From Phytophthora quininea (taxonomy: Eukaryota > Oomycota > Peronosporomycetes > Peronosporales > Peronosporaceae), in the NCBI GenBank assembly GCA_011947345.1, contig JAAVTG010000395.1:62001-126000 (forward strand): DNA of 64,000 nucleotides, read 5' to 3'. The notes under the pieces are model-generated. The model was not told where the DNA came from and searched no databases. It was given only the letters and a program-made list of their open reading frames with translations. Shown here piece by piece: positions 33,110 through 43,059 of the stretch (its first letter is position 1; each line of letters opens with the position of its first letter). Position numbers and translations under genes: made by a program.

Positions 33110-33200
33110 AGGGAAGCAGCGACCATGAGGACCTTGACGAGTTGCAATCTTGCTGATTGGTTCTTGGGGTTCTTGACTCGACGAAGCGAATTAGAGAATG
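33110..33200 (-). pseudogene. Short secreted peptide, copy E (start lost)
   Basis: The leader (CGTCGAGTCAAGAACCCCAA) is intact at about 33160-33200, but the start reads ATTGCAACTCGTCAAG instead of ATGCAACTCGTCAAG: one inserted T destroys the ATG. The codons that follow match the MQLVK signal start, then the frame ends early. Confidence 0.7.
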
Positions 33201-33436
33201 ACCGATGGGGAAAGCAGAAGCAATGGAGGAGGAACCGACTACAGCTCAATGGTAAAGTATCAATTTGTCGATTCCCAACGCATTGCAGCTGGTAGTAGCC
33301 TTGTAAGATCTGCACATGCACTTTGTTCTGCATGACAAACCAGCAGTAGCCTCACCTTTGTCAAAAGCTTTGCCATCATTGTGTCATGGCTAGGCGTAAC
33401 GAAAAGTATCCAGCATGAACATTTACAGACGTCTCA

Positions 33437-34684
33437 TCAATACGAGTTCTCGTCCGAACGCCAACGCTTGTAATGACCCATCGCTTCGCGATGGAATCCG
33501 TGTGGATGGTATGGAGACCAGGGTGCCCACCACCAGCGGTGAAGAGCACCAATTCGATCCTCAAAGGCGCTTTCACGGGTTGGAGGAGTAGCAGATGCGA
33601 TGGCATCGTGCTCGCTCGTGCGCTGGGCTTTCGTCGCTTCGTTCGCGGCTCGGAGCGAGCTCAACCCTCCCCAAACACGCTTGGGCTCTGGCTCTAGATA
33701 GTTTACCTTGGCAGCGCCGAACGATCCAAACGTCAACGAGTCCGAAGTCTGTAGAGTCACTGTACCAGGTCCAGCAACCGCCACCTTTGCACGTTGCGAT
33801 GCTACATCTCCAGTGTCGATCCTACCGCTGCCAGCGACGGCAAGCGCTTGACTCTCACACGAGCATTGAGCCTCGTCAGAAATGGAAGCGAAGCGCACGT
33901 TCCCAAAGCCCGCCACAGCGACGCGAAGACTTGGAGTTGACAACTTGGACGCTCGAACCGTCACGTTGGAGTCGTCCCAGCTTCCTGCCACTGCTACACG
34001 AACCCGCTTCTTGGCAACTAGTTCCGTCGTCGATAGAGACAATTGTCCACCTTGCGCAGCAAACAAATCAACTTCATTGAGTCGAATCGCCTGCTCTTGG
34101 GTCACGAACACTCTGCTGCCACGTAGCGCAGCCAGTTTGATTTTACCATAAGGACGGTCATTCACCAAGACACTGCCGTTCTCGACACCATCCACCACCA
34201 GATCACCACCACCAAATGCCCCGATATTGCGCAACTCCGAGTCTTCACGGACGAACAATTCCGTCAGAAGATGTTGCCCCAACGCTGCCGGTTTTTCAAC
34301 CGGCCAGCCCTGAGGCGATCGAAGAGAGAAGCCGACCAGAAGTCGGTTCGAACCTCGTGGGAAAATCTCTGCACGCCCCAGCAAGTCCGTTGCATCACTT
34401 GAGACTCGAGCCACAGCGACGAGTTGGTCGAGACTGCAGCCTTGAGTCTTCGCTACGTCCTCGAAAAACGACGTTGGAGCGACCGAGACGTAGGTCAGTC
34501 CTGGAGTCGCCACTCGAAGTTTCTCCAGTGAGTGTGTTCCGGAGATCGTCCACGTCTGCTGCAGTCGCTGCTGCTTGGAAATAGGAACCTCTGGCTGTTG
34601 CACAGCTCCAACTCGAACTTTGAAACTCATCGACCGCGAGAGATTTGCCACTTGGAGCTTAGAACGTCGAACGAGAGACAGCAT
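33437..34684 (-). CDS. GIN-domain-like beta-solenoid protein, possibly mitochondrial
   Basis: 415 residues from ATG at 34684; an earlier in-frame ATG at 34759 would add 25 residues. The N-terminus (MLSLVRRSKLQVANLSRSMS) is Arg/Ser-rich without acids, like a mitochondrial presequence. Residues about 170-330 form a repeat region in which the motif VAVAGxxxx recurs four times, alternating with short strands, as in the DUF2807/GIN fold (putative autotransporter adhesin head domain) found mainly in bacteria. The C-terminus is Trp/His-rich. No enzyme motif is visible. The frame is intact. Confidence 0.6.
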   Translation of the reverse strand: MLSLVRRSKLQVANLSRSMSFKVRVGAVQQPEVPISKQQRLQQTWTISGTHSLEKLRVATPGLTYVSVAPTSFFEDVAKTQGCSLDQLVAVARVSSDATDLLGRAEIFPRGSNRLLVGFSLRSPQGWPVEKPAALGQHLLTELFVREDSELRNIGAFGGGDLVVDGVENGSVLVNDRPYGKIKLAALRGSRVFVTQEQAIRLNEVDLFAAQGGQLSLSTTELVAKKRVRVAVAGSWDDSNVTVRASKLSTPSLRVAVAGFGNVRFASISDEAQCSCESQALAVAGSGRIDTGDVASQRAKVAVAGPGTVTLQTSDSLTFGSFGAAKVNYLEPEPKRVWGGLSSLRAANEATKAQRTSEHDAIASATPPTRESAFEDRIGALHRWWWAPWSPYHPHGFHREAMGHYKRWRSDENSY

Positions 34685-34981
34685 AATTGATCTTCTTGGG
34701 GTCTGGTCTTGAGGGGGAATTGGGAAGTGAACAACGCAGACCGAGCGGTGTAACGTCATTCATATACCAACATTCCAGACGTTGAAGTTATCTGCGTCTC
34801 GTCACAGACCTGGAGCACTTCGAAGCATGGCAAATACATCCAATTCGTGGTCTTTTACCTACATCGCAGTTTGGTCTTGACACCATGGCGACACTTCATC
34901 CTACATTCTATGGGCGTCATGTACGTGTTTGTGTGTGTTTCCTAGTATGATTTCTGCTGCATTTTCTTCCGCCACGGATAT

Positions 34982-36536
34982 TTAGATTGATCCGCTGTAA
35001 CGCTGTTGCTCGAGGTCGACGACGTGGAGCCTTCTACCGTGGGCATGCCAGTGGCCATTGTTCCTGTCGTTTGTGTAGCCATGGTCGATTATCTGGCCGT
35101 TAGAACGCAGCGGAGTGCACTCATTTTCCCTCTCATCGAAGCTTTTCCGACTGAAGCCACTGTACGAGTGTCCTTGCGGTGAAAGCGGCATGAGTGCGCC
35201 AAAGTGGCCGGTCAGGTGCGCACGGTGGCCAGGCGTCGGGTGTTCCGGGTCCTCGGGGCCGTCCTCCTCGCCATGCTTCGCCAAAAGGTAAATACCCGCA
35301 ATGATGACTACAAAACGACGTTAGAATTCAATAAACAACAGTAAATAAAAAAAACTAATAACTTACAGGACAAAGCGATTGGCAGGCAGATCCAGTCGAA
35401 CAAGGAGAAACGCGTGTACTTTTCGTAAAATACGACGCCGCCAATGACACTCGACTGATTGAAAACAAAAGAATTAGTTCCTGCAACAACCATTGTAACC
35501 ATTGTTGCGTAAACATACCCCGATCCAGAAGCATTGGAACATGGGGAAGACACTCAACGTATCTCCCGCCATGATGGCGCGGTTCAGCAGATCCGTTTGC
35601 AGGACCAGCGTGCACATCATGCCGCCCGTGAACAAGTACGTCGTGATGTAGACAAACTGGTTCTCTCCACTGACCGTCAGAATCAGCAAGATCGACGCGC
35701 ACTGCAGCAATAAATAAAAATGTTAAACCCACATCCAAAGTTAATGAATATTTTGCAATTTCTTACCTTGGCTAGCAGGACCGAAAAAGATCCAAAGATC
35801 CCTGACGCCGTCGCGTACATGAACGGCAGCAGTCGGTACTTGGCTTCGTTCACTGCTCTCGGTAGCCGTAAAATGGCTTCAATCTGCCCGAAAATGCCTC
35901 CAAGCACTGCCGTCTATTATATCAAAACATCATTGTCAGCTTCAACATAAAAATAGTAATAATACATAATAATAAAATCTTACCATAATGCCGAGGTAAA
36001 CGAGGAACCCCAACTGGAAAAATTGTTTCTCCAGTTCCAACAGCGACATTTGCTGGTCTGGTTCATTGCCCAATGTGCTCAGCACGACCCCAATAATGAT
36101 GAGACCCGTGCCTATCAAGTCCGTCTTGGTCAAGACTTGGCCCAGCCACAAATGGGCGAAAAACACATTGGCTAGAACTGTAAAGCCGCCTCCAACAGCC
36201 GCCACGAGAGCTTGTGGGGCGAACCCCAAGGCTTCAAAGTCTCCGATTGCCCCCAGAGCGATCAAAATCAGCCCCACGAGCCACACCGGACGAGTGTAAT
36301 ACACGCGGCGTTCGAAGATCGGCCGCTCCTCGTCCTACGTAAACATTGTTACATTAGTTTTCATGTTGTCACTAGTATTATTTTTATGGCTGTAGCAAAG
36401 GTTGCTGACGTCCGTACCCGCACGTGGGAAGCTTCTGCACGTTGACGCCCAGGTTGGAGAGCACGGCCGACCCGATGACGATGCCCAGGCCGATCCACTT
36501 GCCCTGCACGTTGTCGGCGTCCATGGCGTCCGTCAT
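34982..36536 (-). CDS. NIPA-type magnesium transporter, six exons
   Basis: Exons, right to left: 36418-36536, 35984-36334, 35767-35913, 35519-35701, 35367-35454 and 34982-35307. All introns are GT...AG and 58-83 nt. The product has about 404 residues and around nine membrane helices. Family marks include GLGIVIGSAVLSNLGVNVQK in helix 1, FAPQALVAAVGGGFTVLANV, a SFSVLLAK segment and FYEKYTRFSLFDW. NIPA proteins move Mg2+ across plasma or endosomal membranes. Exon 1 joins exon 2 only if one T is restored in the AAG-CTT-CCC region near 36430. The cytosolic tail is hydrophilic, with EEDGPEDPEHPTPGHRAH. Confidence 0.85.
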
Positions 36537-36885
36537 AGCGCTGCGCAATTCGAGACTAAGCTGCTGACTTCTTGACGCTCTTGACTCCTTTTCGCCTGAT
36601 TGTATCGTATGGGCGGAAAAGTTATTTTTATATAGAAAACTTAGTTTTATTAATGAGGATATTATATCATAATTTGTAATATGTACCCTGTCCTTAACGA
36701 CATTGAATAAGGGCTGTTCATAAAGGATGATTTGTAAGGCAGTGACAAAACCTGGACTTATCAGCAATAAATATTGACAACTCATAAGATTGCGAGACTT
36801 TCGTACAAGTTATCTTCATGTCTCGCAATCACAGTGAGAAAGATAATGAAAATGGTGGACGATAGCAAAATTCTTTAGTTCTGGG
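36537..36885. other. Intergenic upstream region of the NIPA gene
   Basis: Contains the NIPA leader and an AT-rich stretch (36610-36700). No gene seen. Confidence 0.4.
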
Positions 36886-37094
36886 GGTACGGAAGTTTTC
36901 GCGACTTGGCCGTGTTGAACAGTTTAAGCGCCGTGTCTGACGTGGCGGATCTTACGAATGACGACACCGGAACGTGGCATAATCAAGTTCTTGCAAGTGG
37001 ACGCTTTTGCCGAAGTTGTGGACACCTGATTTCAAACGTTGAATCGCTTGGAAGTCCACGGTGCAACTCGACAAGATGGCGCAGGTTGAAGTAG
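36886..37094 (+). pseudogene. Fragment with CxxCGH motif, possibly CULT-like
   Basis: The open frame has no ATG and follows a stop. It contains GRFCRSCGHLISNVESL, similar in kind to the first cysteine pair of CULT (cereblon-type) domains. A second frame at 37079-37246 could continue it. The rest of the domain is absent, so this is probably a remnant. Confidence 0.3.
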
Positions 37095-37362
37095 GTCGAT
37101 TCCTGCTAACAGAAGTCGTGGCATCGCTACCGATTTTGATGGCGCAGCAGACTGACGCACACGTACACGAGCAACACACCACACGAATACAGATCGTAAG
37201 GGAAGACCGTCAACCGACGGTGGACTTTGGAAATGCGAGAGCGTAAACCGAAAATCCAGCCACAAGTTTAAAAAGTAACAACAAAGGATAGCACTTTCGA
37301 CGCACGTATTAAGTGACTTCGATAAGAAATTATTTGGAATTCATTGTTTTTATTGTACGATT

Positions 37363-38808
37363 CTAGTGTCTAAGTGACGTTCGACTGGCGCTGTTTTCTA
37401 GTTTGCTAACAGTGCCGCGGAAAAGCGGGTCGAAGAACCTCTTCCACTCCATGTACGGAATGCTTTTATCCATGCCGTTCGGGTCGGTCGTACGCACAAA
37501 CACGTCGCGGCCTCCACGGAAATCATGCCACGAGCAGCCGAGGTATTGGCACAAGTTGCGGTATCCCCATCGCTTTCGAAATCGTGGGAAAATCTCAATG
37601 ACGAGCGTCTCCGGTCGCGTCCACATGACGTTGACCATTCCGGCGCCGTGCATGCCGATCACGATATCGCTGTCGATCATGACGCGCATTTGGTCTGGCA
37701 TGGTCATGTTGACAAAGTCGAGAGCTTGGAACTCGCACTCGCCGAACTGATAGGCATCTTTGTAGTCGTTGCGCATGAGTTGCAAGATGATGTCCTCGTT
37801 CTGCCAGACGCGCTGGACGCGACGTCCACCATAAGGTCTCCGCGATATGATCGTAACAAGACACCGCTGAGGATCGGTCTTTGTGTGAATCGGCACGACT
37901 CCCATACTGTTGAGTGCGACGTCTCGAAAGTCTGCGATCAAAGCATTATCAAAGCACGGTTGATCATCGTCCAGATGGCTCATGAGCGGCCCGGTGGCCT
38001 CGTACGGAGCCACCAAAGCGGACTCGAGGTGAACTGCTTGATGTTGGAACGTCTCACCGTCAATAACCGGACGTTCAGGGCCGAGGACTGCGTGACGTAG
38101 GTCATCCACAGGACTTGGTAGGCCGCGGTCAAGTGTCACGAGCTGCGTCGAACCTCTGTCCCAACCGATGACGTTCATCATGATCCACGCGTTGAAAATG
38201 GTCGAGATCTGGAAGAACGGGTTGTGGTCGTCACGGCGAGCTACGATGACAGCTCGTGAAAGTGTCAGCATCTCACGATCAGTTGTGTCGGGAAGAGGAA
38301 ACTGGCAAACAGGATCGGTGGGGTTTGCGAATCCATCTAGGTGAGGGCTCCAAATGTTGGGGACTCCGTGCATCCCGTCCTGCTGTCCAGCGCAAGTGCA
38401 GAACGCAATACCGGGCGCATACTTGAATCTCGGGTCGTGGTCGATGCCGTCGTTGAATAGCGAGGCGATTTCTCGGGAAACTCTTGTGTTGCGCATGTCC
38501 AGCACGAAGTTTGAGAGCTGTGTGGCTTTCAGGTCCACCTCCGGGATCGAGTAAAACGAGAATGGCGACGAGTCACTTGCACCAGTGCAAAACGTCTGCG
38601 AGGAATTGGCCAGGCGATCGAGTAAGCCATAGTCTTGAGTGTAGAGGCATTGGTCGTTGGAACCTACTTCTGCTGGCGAAGGACGCTTCTTCATAGTCGC
38701 TTGCATCTCTTTGACGTAGACCGATTCTTCGTCTCGAGTCGTAAAGCTGGAGAGGATGGAGACCGTGAACATCGTGCCGATGACGAGCTGCACTTGAAGC
38801 CACCGCAT
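37363..38808 (-). CDS. GT61-family glycosyltransferase, type II membrane protein
   Basis: 481 residues from the ATG at 38808; the codons further upstream have no ATG. A short cytosolic end (MRWLQ) is followed by one membrane helix (about residues 6-24), then a lumenal domain. The conserved block near the end, IVIGMHGAGMVNVMW followed by PETLVIEIFP, is the signature of GT61/DUF563 transferases such as EOGT, POMGNT2 and plant xylosyl/arabinosyltransferases. Paired cysteines and an NxT site (NMTM) suit the Golgi lumen. The donor and acceptor cannot be told from sequence. The frame is intact. Confidence 0.85.
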   Translation of the reverse strand: MRWLQVQLVIGTMFTVSILSSFTTRDEESVYVKEMQATMKKRPSPAEVGSNDQCLYTQDYGLLDRLANSSQTFCTGASDSSPFSFYSIPEVDLKATQLSNFVLDMRNTRVSREIASLFNDGIDHDPRFKYAPGIAFCTCAGQQDGMHGVPNIWSPHLDGFANPTDPVCQFPLPDTTDREMLTLSRAVIVARRDDHNPFFQISTIFNAWIMMNVIGWDRGSTQLVTLDRGLPSPVDDLRHAVLGPERPVIDGETFQHQAVHLESALVAPYEATGPLMSHLDDDQPCFDNALIADFRDVALNSMGVVPIHTKTDPQRCLVTIISRRPYGGRRVQRVWQNEDIILQLMRNDYKDAYQFGECEFQALDFVNMTMPDQMRVMIDSDIVIGMHGAGMVNVMWTRPETLVIEIFPRFRKRWGYRNLCQYLGCSWHDFRGGRDVFVRTTDPNGMDKSIPYMEWKRFFDPLFRGTVSKLENSASRTSLRH

Positions 38809-39288
38809 TCTTCTCTGCTGGTCTTTGGTCGTTGAAGGCAAAAAGAAGAATGAGGTCGTAATCGTGCCTAACTAAAGTTATGGTTAAGAGTCGCCGGGCT
38901 GGCAGGAGATGTCTTACGCTTCATCGACGGAATAGGTTCTGTCCTCGAAAATGTCACTGCTTCCAACGCGATGGAGCATAGCACTCCGCTCCATCTTTCC
39001 TATCAGTCGTAGGTGAGGTGGGCCCAACATGGGATCAGGATAGCAGTTACTTATTCGCTCATTGTCAGTGTCCGAGGAGTTTGATGTCGGTGATCATATT
39101 TTTCCTGCAACGCATTCATGTATAACTCACCACAACGGCACCATCCACTCATATACATGCTTCACGATGTTAGCGCACGCACCGTGTGCTTCCTCTGTCA
39201 AAGCCAACGCGCCTTCTAATCCTCTACCTGTCGAATGCTCGTTGACCCATCCACTCTTGCTGTATTTTAGCCACCTCCTTTCGTTTTC
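38809..39288. other. Intergenic region between GT61 and AP-1 mu
   Basis: Holds the leader of the GT61 gene and the 3' side of the AP-1 mu gene. No additional gene is supported. Confidence 0.45.
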
Positions 39289-40640
39289 CTAGGACATGCG
39301 TAGCTGGTAGTCGCCGTTCTGCGTGATGTAACGAACCCACGGCAGGGCCTGGTAGCCGCTCTTCTCGATGATCTTAAGGTACCGCACCTGAATGCCCGAG
39401 ACCGTGAAGTACGGGATTTCAAACTTTACTTGGATCGGAGCCTTCCAGTCGTCTGTGGCCTCGTGGTTGTCCACGCTTGGGAGACCAAAGTGTGCGCGCA
39501 TGAGGTTCTCGCGCGAGCCGTTGAACTGCTTGATAGACCAGACGATGGCGTCGCGGTCGGGCACGTACGTCACCGAGCCAATGCTGCACTTGAAGCTCGG
39601 TGAATCGACGTCCGGCGGCACGGGGATCACGATCTCCACGTTGTTGGCGATACTCCGGCTTTTGAACTGCGACTTGGCCTTCACCATGTACTCGATACGC
39701 GAGCGCGAGTGCGGTTCCACGACGGCTTCCACCCAGATCAAAGGCTTAACATGGGTGGCCAGACGGTACGTCATGAGGTCAAACTCTCCGTCAGGCGGGA
39801 TGAAGGAGATCGTACGGTCCGACTCGAAGCGCGCGAGCCGCACGCATTGGTGGAACTTAATGTCCTCCATCTCGACGGCTTTGCCCTTGCTAGAGGACCT
39901 GCCGGTGGCTTCAAACAGCGCCTTGTCGTTCAGACCGAGCTTCAGCTCGGGCATTCCGGACAGGAAGCTCTTCATTTTGACAGCGCCAATGATCTCCGAG
40001 TGCAGCACGGTGCCGTTGCTAGAGACCAGTAGGTTGAGCTTCTCCACCACGTCGAGAAAGATCTCGTTCTTGCGGTGCTTAATGCCTTCGCTTCTCCAGG
40101 AGACAGCGTTGGTTAGAGCTGTAGGAGGACGTGGAGCTGCCTCGAGACGGTGACCCTCCTGAGTGATGTACTCTCTTAGGATCCTGGCCTCCGTCGTCTG
40201 CGGATATCCGTGGTCCATCGTCTCATCTAAGAGCTCAAAGATGATGACAAAATTGTCTCGAATACTCTCTTCCTCTAGCTCCCCAAAGTAGTCTTGGAAC
40301 ACTTGGCAGATGCGCGTCAAGTACATGAGCATCAACGCCACGTTCGAGTTCACCTTGGTCACCGTCATCAGATACAGATTATTATGCTAAAATATAACAA
40401 AACAAATAAGAAAAAAGTTAATCAAAATTGTACAGGCTTGTATACACAACAGAACTTTACCTTGAGATAGACAAAAGTGTAGCCGTCCTCGGTGAACACG
40501 GGGCGCTGCTCCGAGTCGTCCTTGTCCTGCACGTAGCGCGTGAACTTGGAGGACGCGGCCATGGGGATGTCCCCGCGGTAGTTGCGCGAGATGATGACCT
40601 TGCCCTTGAGGTCGGTGATGAACACGGCCGACAGCACCAT
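39289..40640 (-). CDS. AP1M: AP-1 clathrin adaptor medium (mu) subunit
   Basis: Exons 40461-40640 and 39289-40386 join in phase across a 74-nt intron, giving 425 residues, the usual length. The N-terminal longin-like domain (SAVFITDLKGKVIISRNYRGDI) and the signal-binding mu homology domain (from about residue 165) are complete. The C-terminus GYQALPWVRYITQNGDYQLR is the AP-1 type. The protein recognises YxxPhi sorting signals on cargo at the trans-Golgi network and endosomes. The frame is intact. Confidence 0.97.
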
Positions 40641-40837
40641 GACTACTGCCACACGCCGCGAGGGGAAGCTCCAGTTCCGATCGCCAAATGTCGTGCCGCG
40701 TATTATATCTGTTTCGAAAAGACCGCGTCAAATGTACTCATAAGACTGTGCCATATTCGCAAATTTCCACCAATCACAAAAACATATTGAAGCCTGTATA
40801 CAAATCCTCATAGTAAACCTTCTCCCCAAGCAGCAAA
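40641..40837. promoter_or_regulatory. Divergent promoter of AP-1 mu and the PH-kinase
   Basis: Only 197 bases separate the two start codons, so the genes must share a bidirectional promoter region. CATATTCGCAAATTTCC at about 40753 is vaguely similar to the oomycete initiator plus flanking region. Confidence 0.5.
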
Positions 40838-42928
40838 ATGGCCGACAGCGTCACCATCGGCGCTTCCGTGGCTGTGCGCAGCGTGCGGGACGCCGAGCAG
40901 GGCATCTACGAGTACCTGGAGGAGCAGCACCCTACCCCTCACTCTTCGCAGCGGACGACGGCGCTCCCCGTGCGTCTCAGCGGCTGGCTATGGCGTCGTG
41001 AAGGCATCGGCATCTTCCGTCGCTATAGAAGACGCTTCTGCGTGTTCAAAGCCCAGCAGAGCGCGCTGTTTGTGTTCTCCGACGACGACACAGTCAACGG
41101 CAAGCTGCTGAGGCGGCTGGTGCTCACGAAAGTGGCGCTGACGAGTCGCGCAGACCGGAGCTTCAATGTGCAGGGCTTTCTACAAGACAAGGAGCTCCAT
41201 AAGAAGAGCTCGGACTCGATGGCCAGCACGGCCAGCAGTCTGGGCAAAGGCAAACTGCCTGGCAGTAGCCAGAGGTTCTACAGTGCCGAGGAGGAGAAGT
41301 TCAAAGCTGTTTCTGCCAAATCCTGCAGTGTCTGGACACATTGTTTCAAATATCATATGAAGAGCTATGCGCTCAGGAAGAAGGACGGAGGGGAAGAAGA
41401 AGAGGTGGATCCGGACTTTGTATTTGAGGATGCAGGGAGAGGAGGGAGAAGACACTCCCTACCAAGCAGCAATCTAAGGAGTGGTAGCAGCAGCGGACTG
41501 TTTAATTCGAGAGCAAGGAGCAAAAGTAAAGAACGGTTAGTAGCCAAGCCCCATGAGAGGGAGAAACCTCCGTCGCCTGTGCAATTTGATCAAGATCTGG
41601 AGCCACAGATGAAGATCACCAGTGGCTTGTTGGACGAAGAGTTTGCTGTTACTGCAGTCGAGGACGTTGGTCAGGAGAAGGATCTTGAACTGCTAAAGCC
41701 AGAGCCTGATGAAGATTCCAATGAGGTCTTTGATCTTCCGTCCCTTTCGTTCATCTGGGAAGATGAGGAGCTCCTCACGCATTTCATCGACTATGACACA
41801 ATTGAGAAGAAGGAATTGCTGGCGTCAGGCGCTACTGGGGAAGTGTGGCGTGCCATGCATCGATCGCATGAAGTAGTGATTAAGAATCTGAGAGACGATG
41901 TCATGAGTGCTGCGCAATCGCCAACGTCGTCAAGCTCGAGCCAAATGGGAGCAATGTGCCGTCGACGCAAAGCCATCCTGGATTTCGTTGAAGAGATCCG
42001 TATAACGTCACGCTTAGAGCACAATCGCATCGTCGAGTTCCGTGGCATGGCCTGGTCCAAGGAGCGTGATCTCTTACTTGTCCTCGAGTATCTGCCTCGA
42101 GGTGATCTACGATCGTTCCTCAGCGCTGTCAAACGCAAAGAAGACAGCACTCCATCAGGGTCTAGCGGACGTAACCAGTTCCGTAGCATTTGGACGTGGA
42201 CAAAGCCCCAATGGCGTCTAGCGATCGACATCATTGAAGCCCTAGTGTATCTGCACTCGCTGAGCCCGCCACTGATCCACGGCGATATGAAGTCGCGGAA
42301 CATTTTACTACGCAATGACTTTAGGGCTAAACTTGCAGATTTTGGACTCTCGCGGTATTTACCGTACGGAGAGGAAGACGAGGCTGGGTCAAGCAACCGA
42401 GCCGCCCCTGAGTGTCTTACTGCCAGTCGCAATGAAAACCCCGACGCTAGTGCGTCTCGCTACGGTTCCCGAGCGCGTGGCACGGGTCGGTGGATGGCGC
42501 CAGAGTTGCTGACGAGTGGAGCCCAGTGCTCGATGGCCGCAGATGTGTACGCTTTCGGCATTGTACTGTCGGAAATTGACACTTGCGAGCTACCATTTGC
42601 CGAGCGTGAAAGACTAGCGGCTCGTTCGCCTCCTACGTCACGAGCTAGCGCAGGAGAAGGAAGTAGTGAAAACAGCAACGCTCGTAGCTTGATGAGCGAG
42701 AGCGTGTTGATTCACAGGATCGTTTCCGAAGGCTGGAAGCCTACGTTCCGCGTGACATGCCCTGACGCTATCAAGCAGTTGGCATTTGACTGCTTGGTGC
42801 CAAATGCGGCAGACCGACCGACGTCGTTGGCAGTGGCGCACCGACTGCGCAAGGCTGCTTCCAAGCGCGAGCGGCCTGAAGCTCTTGCTGCGCAGGCCAG
42901 AGCTACCTCGTCGCCTCTTTTCCGCTAA
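40838..42928 (+). CDS. PH-domain protein kinase (TKL-like)
   Basis: 696 residues in one exon. A PH domain occupies about residues 45-185, with a basic first strand (SGWLWRREGIGIFRRYRRRF) and an inserted Ser-rich loop. A Ser/Arg-rich and acidic linker leads to the kinase domain (about 320-670): Gly-loop ASGATGEV, Lys349 in VVIKNL, Glu in the C-helix (FVEEIRI), catalytic HGDMKSRN (Asp483), DFGLSR (Asp501), and APE as MAPELL. All catalytic residues are present; HGD replaces the usual HRD, which places it outside RD kinases. A long insertion follows DFG. The frame is intact. Membrane recruitment through PH is inferred. Confidence 0.9.
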   Translation: MADSVTIGASVAVRSVRDAEQGIYEYLEEQHPTPHSSQRTTALPVRLSGWLWRREGIGIFRRYRRRFCVFKAQQSALFVFSDDDTVNGKLLRRLVLTKVALTSRADRSFNVQGFLQDKELHKKSSDSMASTASSLGKGKLPGSSQRFYSAEEEKFKAVSAKSCSVWTHCFKYHMKSYALRKKDGGEEEEVDPDFVFEDAGRGGRRHSLPSSNLRSGSSSGLFNSRARSKSKERLVAKPHEREKPPSPVQFDQDLEPQMKITSGLLDEEFAVTAVEDVGQEKDLELLKPEPDEDSNEVFDLPSLSFIWEDEELLTHFIDYDTIEKKELLASGATGEVWRAMHRSHEVVIKNLRDDVMSAAQSPTSSSSSQMGAMCRRRKAILDFVEEIRITSRLEHNRIVEFRGMAWSKERDLLLVLEYLPRGDLRSFLSAVKRKEDSTPSGSSGRNQFRSIWTWTKPQWRLAIDIIEALVYLHSLSPPLIHGDMKSRNILLRNDFRAKLADFGLSRYLPYGEEDEAGSSNRAAPECLTASRNENPDASASRYGSRARGTGRWMAPELLTSGAQCSMAADVYAFGIVLSEIDTCELPFAERERLAARSPPTSRASAGEGSSENSNARSLMSESVLIHRIVSEGWKPTFRVTCPDAIKQLAFDCLVPNAADRPTSLAVAHRLRKAASKRERPEALAAQARATSSPLFR

Positions 42929-43059
42929 GTGAGATGAACGTGCTGAAGGAAGGCACGCTTATTTAACACTTATGATGAACGTCGAAAATGCATTGTATTG
43001 CTTGGCGTCTCCACTAATGGACACGCTTGCAGACACCTTTCCTACTGCTCCTCTCTAAC

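Noticed and set aside
38839..38841. TTG start for the GT61 gene
   Set aside because: Nuclear eukaryotic genes rarely start at TTG; the ATG at 38808 directly precedes the membrane anchor.
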